Below, piece by piece: positions 55,630 through 63,183 of a stretch of DNA of 64,000 nucleotides. The translations under genes were made by a program, and so were the position numbers. The notes beneath the pieces were generated by a model. It saw only the letters and a list, made by a program, of their open reading frames with translations, was not told the origin of the DNA and made no database searches. How positions within the stretch are numbered: position 1 is the stretch's first letter; every line of letters starts with the position of its first letter. Source of the stretch: Bacillus sp. F19. GTDB taxonomy: Bacteria > Bacillota > Bacilli > Bacillales > Bacillaceae. The stretch covers positions 4,676,001-4,740,000 of the forward strand of contig CP085710.1 of NCBI GenBank assembly GCA_023823795.1, read 5' to 3'.

Positions 55630-55802
55630 TCTTCATTGAACTTGATTTTTCTGAATCTTTTTTCCGCACTGATGGGAGTTCGATTTAGTTGTCTTGCAAT
55701 ATCCCGGAATTTAACACCTTGCTTTCTTAAGTCCATTAACTTTTTGTCCTCTAATGTTGTCCAATGACGGTAGGCGCGTTTCTGTAAGTCAATTTCCTGC
55801 AT
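55626..55802 (-). CDS. 58-residue Myb/SANT-like helix-turn-helix protein at the head of the comF operon
   Basis: A short frame with AGAGGAG about eight bases before ATG 55802. The product (MQEIDLQKRAYRHWTTLEDK...; KFRDIARQLNRTPISAEKRF) has the Trp-x-x-x-Glu-Asp and x-IA-x-x-L-x-R-T-x-x-A spacing of a Myb/SANT-like DNA-binding helix set, and is basic. Its TGA overlaps the comFA ATG (ATGA), so the two are translationally coupled. No function is known to me; a DNA-binding role in competence or autoregulation is inference. Confidence 0.75.
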   Translation of the reverse strand: MQEIDLQKRAYRHWTTLEDKKLMDLRKQGVKFRDIARQLNRTPISAEKRFRKIKFNEE

Positions 55803-55838
55803 GTGACCACTCCTCTAGTTTAATAAAGCATTATCTAA

Positions 55839-55867
55839 AGTATGTTAAATTCTGCAGAAATTGTCTA
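55839..55867 (-). promoter_or_regulatory. Probable promoter of the comF operon
   Basis: TAGACA (55862-55867) and CATACT (55839-55844) with a 17-bp spacer, about 37 bp before the 58-aa gene. About 30 bp further upstream GAAAACAAATTTTC (55895-55908) is an A-tract/T-tract dyad loosely like a ComK AT box (AAAA-N5-TTTT), although the spacing is 4. Confidence 0.45.
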
Positions 55868-56123
55868 GTCTTGTCACATTAATTACAAAATGCGGAAAAC
55901 AAATTTTCGGTGCGAATTTCGTTATTTTTTCGTTGATTTTTTAAAATTTGTTGTTTCGACAAGCGAAATAGTATGGAGGTCTCCTATCAAGGAAAAGGCA
56001 CAGAAATCGGAAGCCGTTGAGCCTTGTTTTTGAAGAGAATTAATTATCAATTCTTCATTTTGGCTTTCAATAAAATTATTTTCTCGTGTGGGACACTTTT
56101 ATGAGATCTAAGATTTCCCAAAA

Positions 56124-56231
56124 TAATTCCCGGACTTTCCGATTCCAAGACTTTTCCTATTAATTACGAGACTTTCCGCGTTAATTCCTAGACTTTCCGC
56201 GTTAATTCCGAGACTTTTAGAAATCATTCCT
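56124..56231. repeat. 21-bp tandem repeats, ATTCCGAGACTTTC type
   Basis: ATTCCAAGACTTTT, ATTACGAGACTTTC, ATTCCTAGACTTTC, ATTCCGAGACTTTT and ATTCC start at 56142, 56163, 56184, 56205 and 56226, exactly 21 bp apart; the first unit (56125) is shortened. Same word family and orientation as 19171-19285. The rest of the 55909-56123 gap shows no gene. Confidence 0.92.
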
Positions 56232-56259
56232 CAAAATTGTGAAGAAATGCAGATTCATC

Positions 56260-56305
56260 AAAAAAACTGACCCAAAAAGCAGCATGTTGCAACTTTTTGA
56301 GTCAG
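56260..56305 (-). terminator. Terminator of degV
   Basis: Minus strand CTGACTCAAAAAG pairs with CTTTTTGGGTCAG (one G-U) across a 13-base loop, followed by seven T. Confidence 0.92.
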
Positions 56306-56309
56306 CCTC

Positions 56310-57152
56310 TTATCTCTTATACCACCCAAGTCCTATTGCTCCTTCACCTAAATGCGTGCCGATAACCGGTCCGAAATAGCTGATGGAGTATTCTACATGG
56401 GGATACTTTGCTTCAAGTTCTTCTTTCATTTGCTGAGCTTCATCCGGGCGATTGGCATGAATGATGGCCGCACGCATCGGGTCTCCAGCGCCAGCGACTT
56501 CATCGAAAAGCTCATAAATGCGGTTGATTGCTTTTTTGCGTGTGCGGATTTTTTCAAAAGGGACGATCAGTTTGTCAACAAAATGCAGAATTGGCTTTAC
56601 CTGCAGCAGGCTGCCGATCAGTGCCTGTGCGCCGCTTAAACGTCCGCCGCGCTGAAGATGTGATAAATCATCTACCATGAAATAAGCTTGAATTGATTTT
56701 TTCACTTCGTTTAGACGTGTCATTATTTCCTCAGGTTTAATGCCTTCTGCAGCAAGCTCCGCTGCCTCAATGGCATAAAAACCCTGGACCATGCAGCTGA
56801 CTTCCGAATCGAATGCATAAACATCAATGTTATCGACCATTTGACCTGCTGACACAGCTCCGTTGTAGGTACCACTGATTCCACTTGATAAATGAACACT
56901 GATCACTGCATCATATTCCTTAGAAAGTTCTTCAAATAATTCAACAAATTTGCCAGCAGACGGCTGTGAAGTAGTCGGAAGCTCGCCTCTGTTTCTGACT
57001 TCTTCGTAAAAGTCTGCAGCGGTTATTTCAACTTCCTCCCGGTATACTTCCCCGCCAAAAATCACGCTCAGCGGAATCATCTGAATATTTAACCGCTCAC
57101 GTGTTTCTTTTGGAATATAAGCTGTGCTATCCGTAACTATTGCCGTTTTCAT
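56310..57152 (-). CDS. degV: DegV-family fatty-acid-binding protein
   Basis: A 280-residue protein that binds a long-chain fatty acid (FakB-type fold): N-terminal MKTAIVTDSTAYIP, PTTSQPSAGKFVELFE near 60, HLSSGISGTYNGA near 85-97 and HxGEGAIGLGW-like THLGEGAIGLGWYKR at the end. In firmicutes such proteins present fatty acid to FakA. ATG 57152 with GGAAGG. It follows degU through a terminator and a dispersed element. Confidence 0.92.
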   Translation of the reverse strand: MKTAIVTDSTAYIPKETRERLNIQMIPLSVIFGGEVYREEVEITAADFYEEVRNRGELPTTSQPSAGKFVELFEELSKEYDAVISVHLSSGISGTYNGAVSAGQMVDNIDVYAFDSEVSCMVQGFYAIEAAELAAEGIKPEEIMTRLNEVKKSIQAYFMVDDLSHLQRGGRLSGAQALIGSLLQVKPILHFVDKLIVPFEKIRTRKKAINRIYELFDEVAGAGDPMRAAIIHANRPDEAQQMKEELEAKYPHVEYSISYFGPVIGTHLGEGAIGLGWYKR

Positions 57153-57257
57153 ATATGTACCTTCCTTGTAATCGACTTCTCTTAATGTACTTTTCATTCT
57201 ATAAGATAATGCTTCTAATTTCATTACTTTGTATGTAAATAAATGGTGAAGAAATAA

Positions 57258-57403
57258 GAAAAGTGCAAGCGCCCGTTTAGCGCAGGCAGACAGAGAAGAA
57301 TCCGGCAGAAAAGTCCGGGTTTGACTTTTTGCCGGATTTGTTCTGGCCGAGGAGTTGGGCGCTTCCGCTTGCCATCAATGCGCAAAACTTTATACTTTCT
57401 TAT
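57258..57403. repeat. 145-bp dispersed hairpin element, copy 2
   Basis: Near-identical to 49193-49339. Its central hairpin is the better preserved: AATCCGGCAGAAAAGTC against GACTTTTTGCCGGATT with a one-base bulge. GCAAGCGCC at the left and GGCGCTTCCGCTTGC at the right form imperfect terminal inverted repeats. A further hairpin AAATCCCTG/CAGGGATTT follows at 57414-57443. Confidence 0.9.
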
Positions 57404-57486
57404 TTTTAAATAAATCCCTGCTATCTACTATAACAGGGATTTGCGAGATATAGATATGCAACTTTTAAAAAGCGCCGTGAAAAAGC

Positions 57487-57509
57487 AAAAAACCTGCCGA
57501 AGCAGGTTT
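57487..57509 (-). terminator. Terminator of degSU
   Basis: AAACCTGC-ttcg-GCAGGTTT on the minus strand with a stable UUCG tetraloop, then TTTTG; overlaps the degU stop. Confidence 0.93.
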
Positions 57510-58192
57510 TATCGCACTTCCACCCAGCCGTTTTTGATAGCAACGACTACTGCTTGAGTACGGTCATTTACGTTCATTTTTTGAAGAATGTTGCTTACGT
57601 GATTCTTAACTGTTTTTTCACTGATGAAAAGGGCTTCGCCGATGCCGCGGTTGCTTTTTCCGTCCGCAAGCATTTGCAGCACTTCACATTCACGGCGAGT
57701 TAAAATATGTAATGGGCGTCTGATTTCAGTCGTGATGGTTGTTGTGCCCCCGCCTGATCCGCTTGTAGCAAGACGTCTGAATTCATTCACAAGGTTATGT
57801 GTTACTTTAGGATGCAAGTATGACCCGCCATCAGAAACGACTTTTACAGCTTCGATCAGTGTGTCTGCATCCATTTCTTTTAACAAATAGCCGCGAGCGC
57901 CTGTTTTCAAAGCGTGAGTTACATAGTTCTCATCGTCGTGAATCGACAGGATGATTACTTTTGTTTCTGGATTTGATTCCACCAGCTGTTTTGTAGCTTC
58001 CACGCCGTTTACTTTCGGCATGTTGATGTCCATGATGACAACATCAGGCTTGCTGTCTTCAACGATGGCTAATGCATCTTCGCCGTCATCGCCTTCTGAT
58101 ACAACTTCAAAGCTTGGTTCGAAATCCAAGATTCGTTTAACGCCTTCTCGGAATAATTGGTGATCATCGATAATCGCAATTCTTGTCTTCAT
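57509..58192 (-). CDS. degU: Response regulator DegU
   Basis: A 227-residue NarL/FixJ-type regulator: receiver domain with Asp9-Asp10 and phospho-acceptor Asp55 ([10 protein letters not shown]), Lys104-region LLKEMDAD, and a LuxR-type HTH near 160-222 ([19 protein letters not shown]-like, [17 protein letters not shown]). In B. subtilis it controls exoprotease, competence, motility and biofilm genes; SwrA, present here, modulates it. ATG 58192 with GGGAGG. Confidence 0.96.
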   Translation of the reverse strand: MKTRIAIIDDHQLFREGVKRILDFEPSFEVVSEGDDGEDALAIVEDSKPDVVIMDINMPKVNGVEATKQLVESNPETKVIILSIHDDENYVTHALKTGARGYLLKEMDADTLIEAVKVVSDGGSYLHPKVTHNLVNEFRRLATSGSGGGTTTITTEIRRPLHILTRRECEVLQMLADGKSNRGIGEALFISEKTVKNHVSNILQKMNVNDRTQAVVVAIKNGWVEVR

Positions 58193-58263
58193 GCATACGC
58201 CTCCCATTTTTTATTCTAGTCTATTACACGGTGATGTCGTCAATATGCCTTTGGTCTATTTTT

Positions 58264-59421
58264 TCAGACATTGAGAGGCACCTGTATCATAATGAATGTC
58301 CCAAGACCTATTTTAGAATCGATTGTGATTCGGCCGTTTAAGAGCTCTACACGCTCTCTCATCCCAAGGAGACCGAATGATTTCTTCTGATTTTGCTTCA
58401 TTTCTCTTGTATCGAAGCCTTTTCCGTTATCTTTGATCATCAGAATAATATTATTCTGATTCACCTCAACTTTAACCTGAATCTCACGGGCTTCGGCGTG
58501 CTTTAAAGCATTCGTGACTGCTTCCTGAGCCAGTCTGAATAACGCTACTTCAAAGCGGGGCGGAAGCCTGTTTTCTTCAAAATCGCCGAGGCTTGAAAAT
58601 AAGATACGGGTTTTCCCGTTATACTCTTCGATTGTATAAAGGTACTTTCTGAGGGTTGGTATGAGTCCAAGGTCATCCAGTGCCATTGGCCTTAAATCAT
58701 AAATAATCCTCCGAACCTCATACAGGGCATTGCGGACATTTTGGCGAAGGCTGCGGATTTCTTTAAAACCTTCGTCAGACCCCCGCTCTCTGAAGATCCG
58801 TTCAATCAGCTCTGAACGCATCATCACGTTCGCAAGCATCTGAGCAGGCCCATCGTGAATTTCCCTTGAAACGCGCTTGCGCTCCTCTTCCTGTGCTTCA
58901 ATGATCCTTAGACCAAAAACCTGCTTCTGCTGTGCATCCTCAATCAGCATGCCGACCTGACGAAGATCCTGATGCAGATAATTCAAGACAACAGATATTT
59001 GGCTCACAAGCACCTCTGCCCGTTCAATCGTTTCCTGAAGCCCAAGCAGCCTTCTCTCTAAATCATCCCGCCGATCTCTGAGCTGCTTCTCTTTTTGCTG
59101 AAGCATGGTGAGCTCCACCTGAAGCTTGTGGGCCTTCTCATAGGCTTCCCTGATCTCTTCCTCGCTGAATTGCTTAAAGTGCTTGCTCACCTCAGACAGA
59201 CGCTTTCTGGCAAACCTGGCGTGAACCTCAAGCTTGTCTCCCTGTTCAATCACATCATTAACCTGTATCTTAATTTGTTTTAATTCTTCTACAAGCTCTT
59301 CATATTGCTGACGGGACTGCTCGCCGATCTTAAAAATTTCGCCTTTGCTGCCGTCAACCGTCGCTACCATCTTATCCAGAATTTGATCAAGCACCTTGCA
59401 GTCAAGCTTCTTGGAGTCCAC
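58264..59421 (-). CDS. degS: Sensor histidine kinase DegS
   Basis: A 385-residue cytosolic kinase: long N-terminal coiled-coil sensor domain (residues 25-165), HisKA_3 phospho-acceptor His189 (SREIHDGPAQML), and a HATPase domain 280-385 (EAVTNALKHA, IKDNGKGF, FGLLGMRERVELLNG). No membrane segment, as in B. subtilis DegS. GTG start at 59421 with AGGAGGAG. 71 bp upstream of degU in one operon. Confidence 0.96.
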   Translation of the reverse strand: MDSKKLDCKVLDQILDKMVATVDGSKGEIFKIGEQSRQQYEELVEELKQIKIQVNDVIEQGDKLEVHARFARKRLSEVSKHFKQFSEEEIREAYEKAHKLQVELTMLQQKEKQLRDRRDDLERRLLGLQETIERAEVLVSQISVVLNYLHQDLRQVGMLIEDAQQKQVFGLRIIEAQEEERKRVSREIHDGPAQMLANVMMRSELIERIFRERGSDEGFKEIRSLRQNVRNALYEVRRIIYDLRPMALDDLGLIPTLRKYLYTIEEYNGKTRILFSSLGDFEENRLPPRFEVALFRLAQEAVTNALKHAEAREIQVKVEVNQNNIILMIKDNGKGFDTREMKQNQKKSFGLLGMRERVELLNGRITIDSKIGLGTFIMIQVPLNV

Positions 59422-59483
59422 TATATCTCCTCCACTAATAATGGGTTAAAATAAACTTCACACAATATTCCACAATATAATGA

Positions 59484-59512
59484 TTGAAGTGAAAATTTTG
59501 TCGCTTTATAAT
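59484..59512 (+). promoter_or_regulatory. Sigma-A promoter of yvyE
   Basis: TTGAAG (59484-59489), 17 bp, TATAAT (59507-59512), 61 bp before the start codon; divergent from degS. Confidence 0.75.
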
Positions 59513-59573
59513 ATAAGAATGTGCATTTATAATTCCATTTGCCTTCTATAAGCTTGCAAGGAGGTGTACAAGC

Positions 59574-60209
59574 ATGCTTTCACACTATTATACCGTAAAA
59601 GGATACGGAGAGCATGAAATATCCATTCAGAAATCACGTTTTATTTGTTATATAAACCGCGCAACAACCGAAGAAGAGGCGCAAGCCTTCATTCAGCAGA
59701 TAAAAAAGAAGCATTGGGATGCGACACATAACTGCTCAGCCTATTTAATCGGCGAACACGATCTGATTCAAAAAGCAAATGACGACGGAGAACCAAGCGG
59801 AACCGCCGGCGTGCCTATCCTTGAAGTGCTTAAAAAGAGACAATTAAAAGATACAGTTGCCGTTGTCACCCGTTATTTTGGAGGCATAAAGCTCGGCGCA
59901 GGCGGACTGATCCGCGCATACGGGAGCTCAACCTCTGAAGCCCTGAATGCAATCGGCATTGTCGAGTGTAAGTTAACGCGCGTGATGCATACTAAGATTG
60001 ATTATACATGGCTTGGAAAAGTGGAAAATGAACTCAGAAATTCACACTATCAGCTTAACGAAATTCATTACCTTGATAACGTTGAGGTGGAGACGTTTGT
60101 CGAAGAAGGCCAAAAGGATCAATTCATAGAATGGATGACAGAGCTGACAAATGGCCAGGGTGAAATCATCGAAGGTACTCAAATCTATTTAGAACAGCCA
60201 AAAATTTAA
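59574..60209 (+). CDS. yvyE: YigZ/IMPACT family protein YvyE
   Basis: A 211-residue protein with the UPF0029/IMPACT N-terminal domain (IQKSRFICYINRATTEEEA, DDGEPSGTAGVPIL, VVTRYFGGIKLGAGGLIRAYG) and the DUF1949 C-terminal domain. The family is linked to translation control, exact role unclear. AAGGAGG site. Same position between degS and the LCP gene as in B. subtilis. Confidence 0.92.
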   Translation: MLSHYYTVKGYGEHEISIQKSRFICYINRATTEEEAQAFIQQIKKKHWDATHNCSAYLIGEHDLIQKANDDGEPSGTAGVPILEVLKKRQLKDTVAVVTRYFGGIKLGAGGLIRAYGSSTSEALNAIGIVECKLTRVMHTKIDYTWLGKVENELRNSHYQLNEIHYLDNVEVETFVEEGQKDQFIEWMTELTNGQGEIIEGTQIYLEQPKI

Positions 60210-60228
60210 ACGGACAGAGGAGTAATTT

Positions 60229-61230
60229 ATGAATAGGCAGGAAGTTAAGAAAATAAAGAAAAAGAAGAAAAAAAGCGTTTTTAAACGAATATTATTTTTG
60301 TTCTTCATACTATTTCTATTAGTTGGCGGATATGCAGGCTATGTCTTTTATCAAACCTATCAGGCCGCTAACAATTCATATGATGATTTAGGAAGAGATA
60401 AATCCAAATTGCGCGATGAGGCCGTGAGCATCTCTAACGATCCTGTTTCCATTTTGTTAATGGGGGTTGAAAATTACTCAAGCGGAGGATCCGGCGGACG
60501 GGCTGATACACTTATGGTAGCTACTTTTAATCCAAAGGATCAGACGATGAAATTATTAAGTCTTCCGCGCGATACACGCGTAGAAATCCCAGGTAAAGAA
60601 ACAAAGCGCAAAATCAATTCTGCCTATTCAACTGGCGGAAAAGAACTGACAATTGAAACGGTCGAAGGTTTCTTGGATATTCCAATTGATTATTATGCAA
60701 CAGTTAACTTCGAAGGCTTTAAAAACATCATCGATATCATAGGCGGCATTACAGTGGACGTTCCTTTTGATTTCACACAAAACAGTGATGATCCAAAAGC
60801 CGAAAAACTTGAGTTTACTGAAGGACCAATGAAAATGGATGGAAGATACGCTTTGGCCTATGCAAGAATGAGGCTGCAGGATCCTAACAATGACATTGGC
60901 AGAAATGAAAGACAGCAGCAGGTTGTAAAAGAAGTCATCAATGAGATTGTATCAGCAGGCACTCTTCTGAAGGTTGATCAGCTGACAAGTGAAATTGGAA
61001 AGAACGTAGAAACCAACATGACAATGTCAGAGCTATTAGGTTTTTATAAAAAGTACAACAACTTTAACACGGATAAGATTGAAACTGTGAAGCTTGAAGG
61101 CGTAGGAGAATACATCGGCAACGCCGCTTACTGGATTCCAGATGATACAAGCTTAGAAGAAGTCAAAGACGAGTTAAAAGACCATTTAGAGCTTAAATCA
61201 GCTGAAGACGATAACTTAGACAGCAATTAA
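60229..61230 (+). CDS. tagV: LytR-CpsA-Psr family wall teichoic acid ligase
   Basis: A 333-residue membrane-anchored transferase: very basic N-terminus (KKIKKKKKK), one membrane helix about 19-42, and the extracellular LCP domain about 72-240 with RADTLMVATF, SLPRDTRVEIPG, INSAYS, YARMRLQDPNNDIGRNERQQQV. LCP enzymes move lipid-linked wall polymers to peptidoglycan. Following yvyE and facing tagO, it corresponds to B. subtilis yvhJ (tagV); the paralogue name is inference. Confidence 0.88.
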   Translation: MNRQEVKKIKKKKKKSVFKRILFLFFILFLLVGGYAGYVFYQTYQAANNSYDDLGRDKSKLRDEAVSISNDPVSILLMGVENYSSGGSGGRADTLMVATFNPKDQTMKLLSLPRDTRVEIPGKETKRKINSAYSTGGKELTIETVEGFLDIPIDYYATVNFEGFKNIIDIIGGITVDVPFDFTQNSDDPKAEKLEFTEGPMKMDGRYALAYARMRLQDPNNDIGRNERQQQVVKEVINEIVSAGTLLKVDQLTSEIGKNVETNMTMSELLGFYKKYNNFNTDKIETVKLEGVGEYIGNAAYWIPDDTSLEEVKDELKDHLELKSAEDDNLDSN

Positions 61231-61236
61231 TACCGA

Positions 61237-61275
61237 AAAGCTCCAGCCTTACATGGCTGGAGCTTTCTTTATTTT
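61237..61275 (+). terminator. Terminator of the LCP gene
   Basis: AAAGCTCCAGCC (61237-61248) pairs with GGCTGGAGCTTT (61255-61266), followed by CTTTATTTT. Confidence 0.93.
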
Positions 61276-61339
61276 ATAACAAAGCTTTAGCGAAGAGAGA
61301 ACAGTAAACGACTTTCCTTGCTTTAATGAAAATTTGGCG

Positions 61340-63140
61340 TCAATCCACGCAGAGCACCCAACTCGCAGAAAATGACATTCATTTAGCAAAAAACCTTATC
61401 CAATTCGCAAGAATCCCTGTTCAATTCGCAAAAACGGGCTTCCAACTCGCAAACCTTAATTTCAACGGATAAACTGCATTAAAAATGCCTGTTTTGGCTA
61501 TTTTATCGATGCTGCTGCTGAAAACGAATGATTTTTAGCTGTGTAGGCATCTCCCTCTCGTATATCAGAGCACGCAACTAGCAAAAAACCTTATCCAATT
61601 CGCAAGAATCCATGTTCAATTCGCAAAAACGGGCTTCCAACTCGCAAACCTTACTTTCAACGGATAAACTGCATTAAAATGCCTGTTTTGGCTATTTTAT
61701 CGATGCTGCTGCTGAAAACGAATGATTTTCCGCTGTGTGTAGGCATCTCCCTCCCGTTTCAGAGCACGCAACTAGCAAAAAACGACATTCATTTAGCAAA
61801 AAACCTTATCCAATTCGCAAGAATCCCTGTTCAACTCGCAGAAATGGGCTTCCAACTCGCAAACCTTACTTTCAACGGATAAACTGCATTAAAAATGCCT
61901 GTTTTGGCTATTTTATCGATGTTGCTGCTGAAAACGAATGATTTTCCGCTGTGTGTAGGCATCTCCCTCTCGTTTCAGAGCACGCAACTAGCAAAAAACC
62001 TTATCCAATTCGCAAGAATCCATGTTCAATTCGCAAAAACGGGCTTCCAACTCGCAAACCTTACTTTCAACGGATAAACTGCATTAAAAATGCCTGTTTT
62101 GGCTATTTTATCGATGCTGCTGCTGAAAACGAATGATTTTCCGCTGTGTAGGCATCTCCCTCTCGTATATCAGAGCACGCAACTAGCAAAAAACGACATT
62201 CATTTAGCAAAAAACCTTATCCAATTCGCAAGAATCCATGTTCAATTCGCAAAAACGGGCTTCCAACTCGCAAACCTTACTTTCAACGGATAAAATCCCT
62301 GTTCAACTCGCAGAAATGGGCTTCCAACTCGCAAACCTTACTTTCAACGGATAAACTGCATTAAAAATGCCTGTTTTGGCTATTTTATCGATGTTGCTGC
62401 TGAAAACGAATGATTTTCCGCTGTGTGTAGGCATCTCCCTCTCGTTTCAGAGCACGCAACTAGCAAAAAACGACATTCATTTAGCAAAAAACCTTATCCA
62501 ATTCGCAAGAATCCCTGTTTAACTTGCAAAAATAGGTTTCCAACTCGCAAACCTTACTTTCAACGGATAAACTGCATTAAAATGCCTGTTTTGGCTATTT
62601 TATCGATGCTGCTGCTGAAAACGAATGATTTTCCGCTGTGTGTAGGCATCTCCCTCTCGTTTCAGAGCACGCAACTAGCAAAAAACCTTATCCAATTCGC
62701 AAGAATCCATGTTCAACTCGCAAAAATGGGCTTCCAACTCGCAAACCTTACTTTCAACGGATAAACTGCATTAAAATGCCTGTTTTGGCTATTTTATCGA
62801 TGTTGCTGCTGAAAACGAATGATTTTCCGTTATGTGTAGGCATCTCCCTCTCGTTTCAGATCACATAACTAGCAATAACCGACATTCATTTAGCAAAAAA
62901 CCTTATCCAATTCGCAAGAATCCATGTTCAACTCACAAAAATGGGCTTCCAACTCGCAAACCTTGATTTCAACGGATATACTGGATTAAAATGCCTGTGT
63001 TGACTATTTTATCGATGCCGCTGTGTAGACATCTACCTCTCGTTTCAGAGTACACAACTAGCAAAAAACCTTATCCAACTCGCAAGAATCCCTGTTCAAC
63101 TCTCAGAAATGGGCTTCCAACTCGCTTAAGCTCCATTTCC
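61340..63140. repeat. Complex array: eight long units built from 21-bp sub-repeats
   Basis: The core word TGCCTGTTTTGGCTATTTTA starts at 61486, 61680, 61896, 62091, 62368, 62583, 62777 and (diverged) 62992; spacings are 194, 216, 195, 277, 215, 194 and 215 bp. Between cores lie 21-bp sub-repeats of the form TAGCAA or TCGCAA plus about 15 variable bases; the ~21-bp length difference equals loss of one sub-repeat (GACATTCATTTAGCAAAAAA), and the 277-bp unit has an extra 62 bp. Heptad-like open frames across it lack ribosome sites. Confidence 0.95.
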
Positions 63141-63152
63141 AGTGAAGAAAAC

Positions 63153-63181
63153 AAAAAAACCGCACAGCAGCAGCTATGCGG
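63153..63181 (-). terminator. Terminator of tagO
   Basis: Minus strand CCGCATAG pairs with CTGTGCGG (one G-U), followed by seven T. Confidence 0.92.
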
Positions 63182-63183
63182 AA

